Source: Oscillospiraceae bacterium
GTDB lineage: Bacteria; Bacillota; Clostridia; Oscillospirales; CAG-272
DNA: 64,000 bases
Assembly: GCA_015063625.1 (NCBI GenBank)
Contig: SVTT01000003.1
Location: 62,001 to 126,000, forward strand
Direction: 5' to 3'
Shown: in pieces, positions 1 to 8,461 of the stretch
Position numbering within the stretch: position 1 is the stretch's first letter
Layout: each line of letters opens with the position of its first letter
Notes under the pieces: model-generated
Seen by the model: only the letters and a program-made list of their open reading frames with translations
What the model was told of the DNA's origin: nothing
Databases searched by the model: none
Program-made: the position numbers and the translations under genes

Positions 1-1050
1 ATCGATGAGAAGATCGCGGTGATGGACACCGTTGACTGCCGCTTTGACAGGCAGTGGTTGCAAAACCTTGCCGCCGCACTGGACGGCAGATCCCCCGATT
101 ACCTGATCGTGCAGCATATGGAGCCCGATCACTCCTCCTCCATCCGCGCTTTTACCGACGCCTATCCCGAGGCAACCGTCGTTTCCTCCGACAAGGCATT
201 TACCATGATGAAAAACTTTTTCGGCGCCGACTTTACGCAGCGCCGTCTGGTCGTCGGCGAGGGGGCACGCCTCTCGCTCGGTCGTCACGAGCTCTCCTTT
301 ATCACGGCACCCATGGTGCACTGGCCCGAGGTCATCATGACCTATGACAGCACCGACCGCGTGCTCTTTTCGGCAGACGGCTTCGGCAAATTCGGTGCGC
401 TGGACGTTGAGGAGGAATGGGATTGCGAGGCAAGGCGCTATTATTTCGGGATCGTCGGTAAGTACGGCGCGCAGGTAACCTCCGTTCTTGCCAAGGCAAA
501 GACGCTGGACATTGCCATCATCTGCCCCCTGCACGGGCCGATCCTGTGCGAGAATCTGGAGCACTATCTGCGCCTTTACGGCATTTGGGCGTCCTACGGT
601 GTGGAAAGTGAGGGCGTTGTCATCGCTTACACCTCGGTCTACGGTAATACGCAAAGGGCGGTGCTGGAGCTGAAGGAGCTGCTGGAGCAGGGGGGCTGTG
701 CGAAGGTCACACTGCACGACCTGGCAAGAACCGATATGGCAGAGGCAGTGGAGGACGCCTTCCGCTACGGCAAGCTGGTGCTTGCCACCACCACCTATAA
801 CAACGACATTTTCCCCTTCATGAGAGCCTTTATCCACCATCTCGTCGAGCGCGGCTATAAAAACCGCACCGTGGCGCTCATCGAAAACGGAAGCTGGGCA
901 CCTGCCGCCGCCAGGGTCATGCGCGGCATGCTGGAAGCCTGCCGTGGGCTCACCTTTGCCGAAACCGCCGTTCGCATCACCTCGGCACTGAACGAGGAGA
1001 GCCGCGCACGCCTTGCCGAGCTTGCCGCCGAGCTTTGCCGCATGAATTGA
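1..1050 (+). CDS. fprA: Flavodiiron protein (A-type flavoprotein), 5' end missing
   Basis: Soluble flavodiiron protein that reduces O2 to water (or NO to N2O) and protects anaerobes from oxygen. The reading frame is open to base 1, so the N terminus lies outside the window; 349 residues are present, and the family is usually about 395-400. The metallo-beta-lactamase-like part carries the di-iron ligands: HMEPDH near residue 38, a histidine in VHWPE, an aspartate in FSADGFG and a histidine in CPLHGP. The C-terminal 150 residues are a flavodoxin domain with the FMN phosphate loop (TSVYGNTQ). The rubredoxin gene that starts 46 bases downstream is its likely electron donor, so the two probably form an operon. 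Confidence 0.93.
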   Translation: MDEKIAVMDTVDCRFDRQWLQNLAAALDGRSPDYLIVQHMEPDHSSSIRAFTDAYPEATVVSSDKAFTMMKNFFGADFTQRRLVVGEGARLSLGRHELSFITAPMVHWPEVIMTYDSTDRVLFSADGFGKFGALDVEEEWDCEARRYYFGIVGKYGAQVTSVLAKAKTLDIAIICPLHGPILCENLEHYLRLYGIWASYGVESEGVVIAYTSVYGNTQRAVLELKELLEQGGCAKVTLHDLARTDMAEAVEDAFRYGKLVLATTTYNNDIFPFMRAFIHHLVERGYKNRTVALIENGSWAPAAARVMRGMLEACRGLTFAETAVRITSALNEESRARLAELAAELCRMN

Positions 1051-1096
1051 AGAGCAACGCTCGGAGCATACTATACTCTGCAAGGAGGCGAAGCGA

Positions 1097-1261
1097 ATGA
1101 AACGATACGTCTGTGAGCTTTGCGGCTGGGTCTATGACGAAGCGAAGGGGCTGCCCGAGCAGGGTATTGCCCCGGGTACGGCCTTCGATGCCCTGCCCGA
1201 GGATTTTGTCTGCCCGCTGTGCGGCGTCGGCAAAGAGGAATTTGCAAAGATCGAAACATGA
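1097..1261 (+). CDS. Rubredoxin
   Basis: Small electron carrier with one Fe(Cys)4 centre. The 54-residue product has the two rubredoxin knuckles, CELCGW near residue 6 and CPLCGV near residue 39, with the conserved Tyr and Trp around them. The start is the ATG after AAGGAGG (1082-1088), 8 bases upstream. It sits directly behind the flavodiiron protein gene, its usual redox partner, and is closed by a strong hairpin at 1262-1297. Confidence 0.95.
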   Translation: MKRYVCELCGWVYDEAKGLPEQGIAPGTAFDALPEDFVCPLCGVGKEEFAKIET

Positions 1262-1300
1262 AAAAGGGCTTTGCACCCGTAGGTGCAAAGCCCTTTTCTT
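1262..1300. terminator. Bidirectional intrinsic terminator
   Basis: Perfect 16-bp stem with loop CGTA (arms 1262-1277 and 1282-1297). The stem ends in four A/T pairs, so both strands carry a T tract. It lies between the converging rubredoxin gene and the minus-strand membrane protein gene and can serve both. Confidence 0.85.
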
Positions 1301-1637
1301 AGCGCGTGGAGAGCACAAAAAACAGCGTGGTCACAAGTGCAAGCCCGATCGAAGCAGCGATTCCGACGATTCCGAAGGTCCTTGGCTTCTTCTCGCCCGA
1401 GCGTGCCAAGGGAATCGAGAGAAGCACACTGACCAGCGAGAGCATCCATTCGGCAGCGGCGAAGATCACCAAAAACACAATGCCGAATGCTCTGCCAAGA
1501 CCGTCTGCAAGCTCGCCGGAATCCTTGGGCGTCAGCATAACATCGACCGAAAGCGATACCGAGAGCACGGTTGCCGCAAGCGCGGCAAGCAGGAAAATCG
1601 TGAGAACGATCAACAGGATCCTTTCAACCTTTTTCAT
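1299..1637 (-). CDS. Small membrane protein of unknown function
   Basis: 112 residues with three predicted membrane segments (about residues 5-27, 48-70 and 85-108) and a short charged linker (SGEKK) before the last one. No recognised family. I chose the ATG giving MKKVERI at 1637 because AAAGGAG lies about 13 bases upstream; the in-frame ATG at 1649 abuts that site and is too close. It begins 27 bases after azlD on the same strand with no promoter in between, so it is probably the third gene of the azlCD operon. A function in transport is only a guess from context. Confidence 0.65.
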   Translation of the reverse strand: MKKVERILLIVLTIFLLAALAATVLSVSLSVDVMLTPKDSGELADGLGRAFGIVFLVIFAAAEWMLSLVSVLLSIPLARSGEKKPRTFGIVGIAASIGLALVTTLFFVLSTR

Positions 1638-1664
1638 CGCATGAAGCATTCTCCTTTCAAAAAA

Positions 1665-1976
1665 TTACAGGGGTAAAAATTCGACCAACAAAACGGCAAG
1701 GCACGCGGCACCCGCCACCACGGGAAGCTTGCAGCCCCGAAGCCCCAGCACCACCGCGACCGCTAATGCCGCCAGCGCCGACAGGGTCGTGGAGGTGGCG
1801 GACAGCATGGCGGGAAAGGTCATCACCGACAGCGTAACGTAGGGCACGTAGTAAAGAAAGGAACGAACGGTCCTGTTTTTGATCTCGCGGCGAATGAGCA
1901 CCAGGGGCAGCACGCGGATGAGGTAGGTTACACCCGCCATCAGCAGAATGGCAAGCAGCAGATTTTCCACTCTCAT
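1665..1976 (-). CDS. azlD: AzlD family branched-chain amino acid transport protein
   Basis: Small hydrophobic subunit of the AzlCD exporter type (branched-chain amino acids and analogues). The 103-residue product has four hydrophobic segments and the AzlD-type N-terminal stretch around YLIRVLPLVLIRR. The start is the ATG at 1976, which overlaps the azlC stop in an ATGA junction; the longer open frame upstream of it lies inside azlC. Translation is therefore likely coupled to azlC. Confidence 0.88.
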   Translation of the reverse strand: MRVENLLLAILLMAGVTYLIRVLPLVLIRREIKNRTVRSFLYYVPYVTLSVMTFPAMLSATSTTLSALAALAVAVVLGLRGCKLPVVAGAACLAVLLVEFLPL

Positions 1977-2701
1977 ACACACACCTCCCCCCCTTCCTCC
2001 CGTACGGGAAAGAGCAGTGCCGCACCGAACGAGATGAGCAGAGTCAGCAAAATGATGCGGAAGCCCTCGGTCAACCACGTGAGTGACAGAAGACGGGTCA
2101 GCGCCGTCAGCAGCGCACTTGCCGCCATGGAGATCGCGACCAGCCCTGCCAGCACGCGGCTTTTACGGGCGGGAGGCAGAATAATGGCGAGGAACATGGC
2201 GTAAAGCGCCACACCGAGCGCGCTGGAGGCACGCGCGGGAAGCACGTTGCCCATGGCGGCACCGAGAAAGGTGCCGAGCGTCCAGCCGGGAACCGCCACC
2301 GCAATGGCACCGTAGCTGTAATAGGGCGAGAGCGTCCCCTGCGTCGCCGAGCTGATACCGAAGATCTCGTCGGTCACACCGTAGCCGATCAGAAAACGGT
2401 GCAGAAGCGAGGTGGAGGGGGAAAGCTTTTGCGAAAGCGAGCAGGACATCAGAAGATACCGAATATTGATCACCAGCTGGGTGAAGGCGAGCTCCACGTA
2501 GGTGGTGCCCGCACTGATCAGTGCAATGCCCGCCGCCTCGCCTGCGGAGGTGACGTTTAAAAGTGACAACAGCGCCGCCATAGGTGCGCTGAAATGGGCA
2601 ATGCTTGCCTTGATGCCCAGTGCGAATGCCACGGCGAAATAGCCGATGGCAATGGGCATCCCGTCGCGCATGCCACGATAAAACCAGGATCTGCGATTCA
2701 T
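1973..2701 (-). CDS. azlC: AzlC family branched-chain amino acid permease
   Basis: Large subunit of the AzlCD permease. The 242-residue product is almost entirely hydrophobic, with the family N terminus (RDGMPIAIGYFAVAFALG) and internal motifs such as FTQLVINIRYLLMS and LIGYGVTDEIF. The start is the ATG of MNRRSWF at 2701; the Shine-Dalgarno site there is weak (TGAGG), and MRDGMPIA a few residues downstream is a possible alternative. A consensus-like promoter lies at 2761-2789. Its stop overlaps the azlD start by 4 bases. Confidence 0.9.
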   Translation of the reverse strand: MNRRSWFYRGMRDGMPIAIGYFAVAFALGIKASIAHFSAPMAALLSLLNVTSAGEAAGIALISAGTTYVELAFTQLVINIRYLLMSCSLSQKLSPSTSLLHRFLIGYGVTDEIFGISSATQGTLSPYYSYGAIAVAVPGWTLGTFLGAAMGNVLPARASSALGVALYAMFLAIILPPARKSRVLAGLVAISMAASALLTALTRLLSLTWLTEGFRIILLTLLISFGAALLFPVREEGGEVCV

Positions 2702-2760
2702 GTTATGCCTCAAAGAATTTGTTCGACCGGCAACAGCCACATGGGCACTGCCGTCACCCT

Positions 2761-2789
2761 ATTGTATCGCGTTTTCGCGCTTTCGTCAA
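2761..2789 (-). promoter_or_regulatory. Sigma-A-type promoter of azlC
   Basis: On the minus strand TTGACG (2784-2789) and TACAAT (2761-2766) are separated by 17 bases. It lies about 60 bases upstream of the azlC start. Confidence 0.7.
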
Positions 2790-2917
2790 GCCCTCACGCG
2801 ATATCTTCGGCACAAGACGCCCCGCATTAAGAATTTGAAGAGAGATCGTGAACCGAGAGAGAAAGCATTTTAAAAAAAGAGAAAGCCACAGCTTGGATTT
2901 TCCAAAAAGCTATTCTT

Positions 2918-2952
2918 AACGGCAGGGGCGCTATTTCAGCACCCCTGCCGTT
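2918..2952 (-). terminator. Intrinsic terminator of the glycogen operon
   Basis: Stem of 11 bp (arms 2918-2928 and 2942-2952) extended by a 3-bp inner pair. On the minus strand it follows the flavodoxin/ferredoxin gene by about 6 bases and is followed by AAGAATAGCTTTTT. The tract is interrupted, so efficiency is uncertain. Confidence 0.6.
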
Positions 2953-2958
2953 TGTAAC

Positions 2959-3714
2959 CTATAAGTAAATCTTATTTTCCTTGCGCGTGGCACAGCGCTC
3001 GGCAAGGCGCTCACGGAGTGCCGCGCACGCCTCAGGGGCATTGCTGCGCGCTCCCGTGGGGCACACCTTCACGCAATGCATGCAGGAAAAGCACCTTTCG
3101 GCATCCACGATGCGAACGTCATGCTCGGGAATCGCCTTGACGGGGCATCCGCGCGCACAGCGGCGGCATCCGATACAGGCATCACTCACCACGGGGCTCA
3201 TCGGTGCATATTTGACCTCGCGGTAGGGGCGGTTTCCGGGTATCGGGGGCTCCTTTCGGTCGCCGCTTTTCCATTTTGCCGCAATACGGGTGCCGAATTC
3301 GATCAATTCCACCTCATCCTCATCGCTCGGTCTGCCACTTCCGTAGCAGCGGGCAAGCGAGTGCTCGGTCACCGCCTCCACGCCTGCCAGAACGCGGAAT
3401 CCGCGCGCGACAAGCAGATCGCGCAGCTCCAGCATGGTATCATCGATCGCGCGGTTTCCGAAGCTGACGGCAAGCACCGCCGCAGCGCCGTTTCCCTCAA
3501 GGCGCGAAAGATTCTCTGCCGCAAGAAAAGGTACTCTGCCACCGTAAGCAGGCACGGCGACCACGCAGACGTCCTCGCTCTCAAGCGTGGGGAGCGCGGC
3601 ACCCTGCCAAAGCAGCTCCACACTCTCTGCCCTGACGCCAAAGGCTCCGGAAAGGATCCTTGCAACGCGCTCGGTTCCTCCCGTCGGGCTGAAATACATC
3701 GTATATACCTTCAT
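2959..3714 (-). CDS. EFR1-type flavodoxin-like / 2[4Fe-4S] ferredoxin fusion
   Basis: 251-residue electron carrier. The N-terminal 150 residues are flavodoxin-like with the FMN phosphate loop SPTGGT at residues 9-14. The C-terminal part has two 4Fe-4S cluster motifs, [12 protein letters not shown] and [12 protein letters not shown]. The fusion is common in clostridia and its partner is usually unknown. The start at 3714 has AGGTGAG just upstream, inside the end of the preceding gene (gap of 3 bases). It is the last gene of the glycogen operon, but no known glycogen step needs it; it may simply be co-transcribed. Confidence 0.88.
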   Translation of the reverse strand: MKVYTMYFSPTGGTERVARILSGAFGVRAESVELLWQGAALPTLESEDVCVVAVPAYGGRVPFLAAENLSRLEGNGAAAVLAVSFGNRAIDDTMLELRDLLVARGFRVLAGVEAVTEHSLARCYGSGRPSDEDEVELIEFGTRIAAKWKSGDRKEPPIPGNRPYREVKYAPMSPVVSDACIGCRRCARGCPVKAIPEHDVRIVDAERCFSCMHCVKVCPTGARSNAPEACAALRERLAERCATRKENKIYL

Positions 3715-3717
3715 ATC

Positions 3718-4056
3718 TCACCTGTAATAAACGTAATAGACCACAACAGTGCGCACCTTTCCGCCGTGCTCCAGATCGGGCGCGGTAATGACGACACCGT
3801 CCTTGGAAAGCAGCTCTGCCGCCTCCATATCGGCGATCTTACAGCGCATCAGCACGTCCGAGGATGCAAAGACCAGGAGCTCATCATCCTTGATGTTGAG
3901 TCCACCCGATCTGCCGATCACCTCGTCCACGTTGTCAATGCGCTCGGTCACGTATTTCACGTGATGACCGCAAATGCGCTGTGCCATGTCATAGCGATAG
4001 CGCCTGCTTTTCGGATTTTTACTTTTGGTCAGCTTTTCGAACACGCGTCGAAGCAT
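3718..4056 (-). CDS. Conserved hypothetical protein, 112 aa
   Basis: Short soluble protein with a basic N terminus (RRVFEKLTKSKNPKSRRYRYD), a mixed alpha/beta core and a Val/Tyr-rich end (VVVYYVYYR). I do not recognise a named domain, though similar proteins with this ending occur in other clostridia as far as I recall. The start codon lies 38 bases inside the 3' end of the GH13 gene and has its own strong GGAGGG site 8 bases upstream, so it is a real translated overlap. Possible nucleic-acid binding is only a guess from the basic N terminus. Confidence 0.75.
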   Translation of the reverse strand: MLRRVFEKLTKSKNPKSRRYRYDMAQRICGHHVKYVTERIDNVDEVIGRSGGLNIKDDELLVFASSDVLMRCKIADMEAAELLSKDGVVITAPDLEHGGKVRTVVVYYVYYR

Positions 4057-5953
4057 GCTTTACCCTCCAGATACGAATCTCTCCCTTTTCAAGTCGAACC
4101 GTTCCTTTTTCAGCGACTCTGCCGCAAAGAAGCTCGGTTGCCTCGGCGTCCAGCGAAACGTCAAAGGGCTGATCACCATTATTTACTGCCACAACGATAC
4201 GGTTTTTGCTGTTTTTTCGTTCGTAAGCCAGCGCGTTCTCGCTCTCGGCAAGGATGGAAAATTCACCATCCCACAGCGCGGTGTTTTTCTCGCGAATGCG
4301 GCCGAGCCTTCGGTAAAAGGCAAGCAACTCGGCGTCCTCTCTGCCCCATGGAAAGGGGCGGCGGCAGAAGGGATCGTGATAACCCTCCATGCCCGCCTCA
4401 TCACCGTAAAAAAGCGAGGGCACACCGAATACCGTGTACTGCAATGCCGCTGCCATCTTCAGTCGGTCCTTGGCAACGCGACGCTCGCGCTCGGTCATGC
4501 GCATCACACGCAGCTGGGCATTGGAAAAGCGCCCGTCGTCGGGCTCACCGCCCAGCACGGTCAGAATACGCTCGGTATCATGCGTGGAGAGCACGTTCAT
4601 CAGGGAGTGGCAGACCGAGGTGGGATAGGATCCCCAAAGCTCGCGCAGCACCGACGTCAGCGCGCTCGCGTCCCCCTCCTTTACGAAGGAAATGATGCCC
4701 CGTCTTAGGGGATAATTCATCACGCTGTCAAGCTGTCTTCCACGAAAGTAGCGACGGCGCCTGCCATAGGCGATCTTGTCTGCGGCGTTCTCCCAGACCT
4801 CGCCGAGCACCACGCCCTCGCCCCCTGTTGCCTCCTTGACACGGCAGCGAAGATCGTCAAGAAAGGCGTCGGGCAGCTCGTCGGCAACGTCCAGTCGCCA
4901 GCCCATCACGCCCGCCCGCGTATATTTTTCAATGACGCCTCCCTTGCCCACCAGATAACGGTGAAGCTCGGGATTGACAAGGCGCAGCTTCGGAAGGATC
5001 TCGATCCCCCACCAGCTCTCATACACATCGGGAAATTTGCGAAAATAGTACCATGCGGTGTAGGGAGAAAGTGTTGATTGATAAGCACCCTTCTCGGGAT
5101 AGCTGCCGTATCGGTTAAAATATCGGCTGTCGTCACCCGTATGGTTGAAAACGCCGTCCAGCATGACGCCCATATTCCGTTTTTTTGCCTCGGCGATCAG
5201 ATGCTCCAGCGCCTCCATTCCCCCAAACTGCGGGTCGACCGTTTCATAGTCCCCCGTGTCGTATTTGTGGTTAGATGCCGCCTTGAAGATCGGACTTAAG
5301 TAGATCACGCCAACGCCGAGACCCTTCAGATAATCCAGCTTGTCTGCCACGCCCCAAAGCGTGCCGCCAAAGAACTCATTGTTCTTCACGGGGGCTCCCG
5401 GATAGGCGCCGAACTGCTCGATCTCCTCGTGCCAATTCTCATGATAGACCGCGCCGTCGGGTCGCTCGCCGCCGCGAGGGGCAAAGCGATCGACAAACAC
5501 GTGATACATGGTACGTCCGCGAAACCACTGCGGCGTATCAAAGCTGTTTTCCGACACCAGCAAGCGGAAGCGCCCCGCCGAGCGCGGCGAGAGGGTATAG
5601 GTCACGTTATCCTTGGTATCGGTAAAGAGGGTGTCGGCTCCGCGCAGGAAGAGCAGCTCGTAATAAAAAAGCCCCTCGCCCGCCTCGCCGCAAAGCGCGG
5701 AAAGCGAAAGTGTGATACGGTAAAGCTCCTCCCCTCCCTCTCTGGTGACGAACCGAAGAGGAAGGTCTCGCGCCTGCTCACCGTCGGGCACAAGGCGCAA
5801 CACCACCGCCGCCGCGCCGAAGGCGCGGTCAAGACGGACGGTGAGGGTCAGCTCATCGCGGCAGAAGAACGCCCCCTTATCGGTGGCGTTCTTGCCGTTC
5901 ACGGTTTTTTCGATGCGCGGTAGCGCGACATCCAAGGGCCGCTTCAGTAGCAT
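4019..5953 (-). CDS. GH13 alpha-amylase family hydrolase (neopullulanase/cyclomaltodextrinase-like)
   Basis: 644-residue cytoplasmic alpha-glucan hydrolase without signal peptide. An N-terminal beta-sandwich (about residues 1-135) precedes the (beta/alpha)8 barrel. Catalytic residues are visible: nucleophile D355 in GWRLDVADEL, acid/base E385 in GEVWEN and the HD pair in STHDTERIL, plus the DGVFNHTG region. The N-terminal domain and active-site context fit the neopullulanase, maltogenic amylase and cyclomaltodextrinase group, which acts on short or branched dextrins left by glycogen phosphorylase. The start overlaps the glgP stop by one base (TAATG), implying translational coupling; there is no clear separate ribosome site. 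Confidence 0.9.
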   Translation of the reverse strand: MLLKRPLDVALPRIEKTVNGKNATDKGAFFCRDELTLTVRLDRAFGAAAVVLRLVPDGEQARDLPLRFVTREGGEELYRITLSLSALCGEAGEGLFYYELLFLRGADTLFTDTKDNVTYTLSPRSAGRFRLLVSENSFDTPQWFRGRTMYHVFVDRFAPRGGERPDGAVYHENWHEEIEQFGAYPGAPVKNNEFFGGTLWGVADKLDYLKGLGVGVIYLSPIFKAASNHKYDTGDYETVDPQFGGMEALEHLIAEAKKRNMGVMLDGVFNHTGDDSRYFNRYGSYPEKGAYQSTLSPYTAWYYFRKFPDVYESWWGIEILPKLRLVNPELHRYLVGKGGVIEKYTRAGVMGWRLDVADELPDAFLDDLRCRVKEATGGEGVVLGEVWENAADKIAYGRRRRYFRGRQLDSVMNYPLRRGIISFVKEGDASALTSVLRELWGSYPTSVCHSLMNVLSTHDTERILTVLGGEPDDGRFSNAQLRVMRMTERERRVAKDRLKMAAALQYTVFGVPSLFYGDEAGMEGYHDPFCRRPFPWGREDAELLAFYRRLGRIREKNTALWDGEFSILAESENALAYERKNSKNRIVVAVNNGDQPFDVSLDAEATELLCGRVAEKGTVRLEKGEIRIWRVKHASTRVRKADQK

Positions 5954-8385
5954 TATTTTTTACCCGTCAAGCGCTGCAGACCCCAGATGCGATCGGCATA
6001 TTCGTTGATGCTGCGATCGGCGGCAAAGTGACCTGCCGCGGCAATGTTGACAAGCGACATGCGGTTCCACTTTTTCTGATCCTTGTAGGTGTCAAGCGCC
6101 TTGACGTGTGCCTGACGATAAGATTCAAAATCGGCAAGGCAGAGGTAGGGATCCGCCACACCGGGACCTGCCAGCAGATACGTCGCGATATCGGCAAAGG
6201 ATTCGCCCGCAAAGCCGACGTTGAGGAAGTTGACGATGCGTGCAAGGCGCTCGTTGCTTGCGTAATAAAGAGGCGCGTTGTAGCCCTTGGCAAAGAGCTC
6301 CTCGACCTCCTTGCTCGTCAGACCGAAGATAAACATATTCTCCGCACCCGTTGCCGCCTGCATCTCGACATTGGCGCCGTCCAGCGTACCGATGGTCAGC
6401 GCACCGTTGATCATCAGCTTCATGCAGCCCGTACCGCTTGCCTCCTTGCCTGCCATGGAGATCTGCTCACTGATCTCGGCGGCGGGAACCAGCACCTCAG
6501 CGGCGCTGACATTGTAATCCTCAAGGAAGACCACGCGCAGCTTCTCGGCGATCTGCGGATTCTGCTCGATATCCTTCTGGATCATGCAAAGCAGCTTGAT
6601 GATGCGCTTTGCCATGGCGTAGCCGGGGGCTGCCTTTGCACCGAAGATGAAGGTCTGGGGCTGAATATCAAGGTTGGGGTTATCCTTGAGGTCAAGATAG
6701 ATACCGATGATATTCAGCGCGTTGAGCAGCTGGCGCTTATACTCATGCAGACGCTTGATCTGCACATCGAAGATCGAATGGGTGTCCAGTGCCTTGCCGC
6801 ACTTTTTGGAGAGGAAATTGGAGAATCTCTCCTTGTTCTTATGCTTGATCTCGGCAAGACGGGCAAGCACGCTCTCGTCGTCGGCGTACTTCAGGAAATC
6901 TGCAAGGATCTCGGGATCCTTGCGGTAGCCCTCACCGATACACTCGTCAAGCAGCTTGGCAAGCATCGGGTTGGAATAGACCAGCCAGCGACGGTGTGCA
7001 ATACCGTTGGTCACGTTGTCGAAGCGGTCGGGATACATGCGGTAAAAATCCTTGAAAACGGTATCGACAAGGATCTGGGAATGAAGCTTGGACACGCCGT
7101 TGACGGTGTGCGAGCCGATGACCGAGAGATTTGCCATACGCACCTGACCGTAGGCAAGCACGCTCATCGAGGAGATGCGGTCCCAGTTTCCGGGATAGAA
7201 CTCCCATGCCTCGCGGCAGAAGCGCTCGTTGATCTCCTTGATGATCATATGGATACGGGGCAGCTTGAGTGCAAACAGATCCTCGTTCCAGGTTTCAAGA
7301 GCCTCGGGCATGACCGTGTGGTTGGTATAGGACACCGTATGCGTCACGATATCCCACGCACGATCCCAGGAATAGCAGTAGTCGTCAATCAGAATACGCA
7401 TCAGCTCGGGAATACACATGGCGGGATGGGTATCGTTGATGTGGATCGCCACCTTGTCGGCGAGATTGTCAAGAGTACCGTAGACCGCCATATGGTCGCG
7501 GATGATGCTCTGGCAGGATGCCGAAACCAGGAAATACTGCTGCGAGAGGCGGAGCAGCTTGCCCTCGGTGTGATTGTCGGAGGGATAAAGCACCTTGGCA
7601 ATGATGTCGGCGGCGTTGCTCTGCTGCATGGCGCGGCTGTACTGTCCCTGTGCGAACAGACCCATATTGAAGTTCTGAATATCGCGCGCGCGCCACAGGC
7701 GCAGCTGGGAAACGGCGCTGCTATCGGCACCCGAGATCATCATATCGTAGGGCACTGCCTCCATTTCCTCGCCGCCCTCGTAGCTGATCTGCAATCTGCC
7801 GTCACGCCATTCCTCCTTTACGCGGCCGCCAAAGCGAACCTTGTAGACGCGGTCGGTGCGGGGCACCAGCCACACCTCGCCGCCGGGAAGCCAGACGTCG
7901 GGCAGCTCGATCTGCATACCGTCAACGATCATCTGCTTGAAAAGACCGTACTCGTAGCAAAGAGAAAAACCCGTTGCGGGATAGTCAAGGGAAGACAGAG
8001 AATCCATAAAACAAGCGGCAAGACGGCCAAGACCGCCGTTACCGAGGCCTGCGTCGGGCTCGCATTCGTAAAGATCGTCCAGATCAAAGCCAAAGCTCTT
8101 GATCGCCTTTTGGTACTGCTCCTGCAAGCCGAGGTTGCAAAGATTGGTCTTCAGAGATCTGCCAAGCAGAAACTCCATGCACATATAATACACGCGCTTT
8201 GCGCCCTCTTGATTGACCTTGTTTTTGAATTCGCCCCGTTTTTCGGTCAGGATATCCTTGATGGTCAGTGCGGCGGCCTTGTAAAGCTGGTCGCGGGAGG
8301 CCTCCGCGGGGGTGCAACCGAAATGACGGGAAAGCTTTTCGGTAATGTTCTTCTTGACTTCGCTTGCATTGGGTTTGTAGTTCAT
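5953..8385 (-). CDS. glgP: Glycogen/alpha-glucan phosphorylase
   Basis: Releases glucose-1-phosphate from glycogen by phosphorolysis. At 810 residues it has the normal family length. The pyridoxal-phosphate site is present: EASGTG, then the Schiff-base lysine K656 in CMKLMINGALTIGT. The Cys in CMKL replaces the more usual Asn. The N-terminal family block (VYYMCMEFLLGRSL, GLGNGGLGRLAACF) is intact. GGAGGAAC precedes the ATG. It follows glgA after 76 bases that hold two small hairpins, and overlaps the GH13 gene. Confidence 0.97.
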   Translation of the reverse strand: MNYKPNASEVKKNITEKLSRHFGCTPAEASRDQLYKAAALTIKDILTEKRGEFKNKVNQEGAKRVYYMCMEFLLGRSLKTNLCNLGLQEQYQKAIKSFGFDLDDLYECEPDAGLGNGGLGRLAACFMDSLSSLDYPATGFSLCYEYGLFKQMIVDGMQIELPDVWLPGGEVWLVPRTDRVYKVRFGGRVKEEWRDGRLQISYEGGEEMEAVPYDMMISGADSSAVSQLRLWRARDIQNFNMGLFAQGQYSRAMQQSNAADIIAKVLYPSDNHTEGKLLRLSQQYFLVSASCQSIIRDHMAVYGTLDNLADKVAIHINDTHPAMCIPELMRILIDDYCYSWDRAWDIVTHTVSYTNHTVMPEALETWNEDLFALKLPRIHMIIKEINERFCREAWEFYPGNWDRISSMSVLAYGQVRMANLSVIGSHTVNGVSKLHSQILVDTVFKDFYRMYPDRFDNVTNGIAHRRWLVYSNPMLAKLLDECIGEGYRKDPEILADFLKYADDESVLARLAEIKHKNKERFSNFLSKKCGKALDTHSIFDVQIKRLHEYKRQLLNALNIIGIYLDLKDNPNLDIQPQTFIFGAKAAPGYAMAKRIIKLLCMIQKDIEQNPQIAEKLRVVFLEDYNVSAAEVLVPAAEISEQISMAGKEASGTGCMKLMINGALTIGTLDGANVEMQAATGAENMFIFGLTSKEVEELFAKGYNAPLYYASNERLARIVNFLNVGFAGESFADIATYLLAGPGVADPYLCLADFESYRQAHVKALDTYKDQKKWNRMSLVNIAAAGHFAADRSINEYADRIWGLQRLTGKK

Positions 8386-8420
8386 AATTCGTGTTCCTCC
8401 AGAGGTTTAGGTATCAAAAC

Positions 8421-8453
8421 GGACATCTACGGATGTCCTGCCGCAGCGCGGCA
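8421..8453 (-). repeat. Tandem hairpins between glgA and glgP
   Basis: A 7-bp stem with a 4-base loop (8421-8438) is followed directly by a 6-bp GC stem with loop AGC (8439-8453). There is no T tract, so these look like mRNA-processing or stability structures in the intercistronic region rather than terminators. Confidence 0.5.
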
Positions 8454-8461
8454 AAGATATA

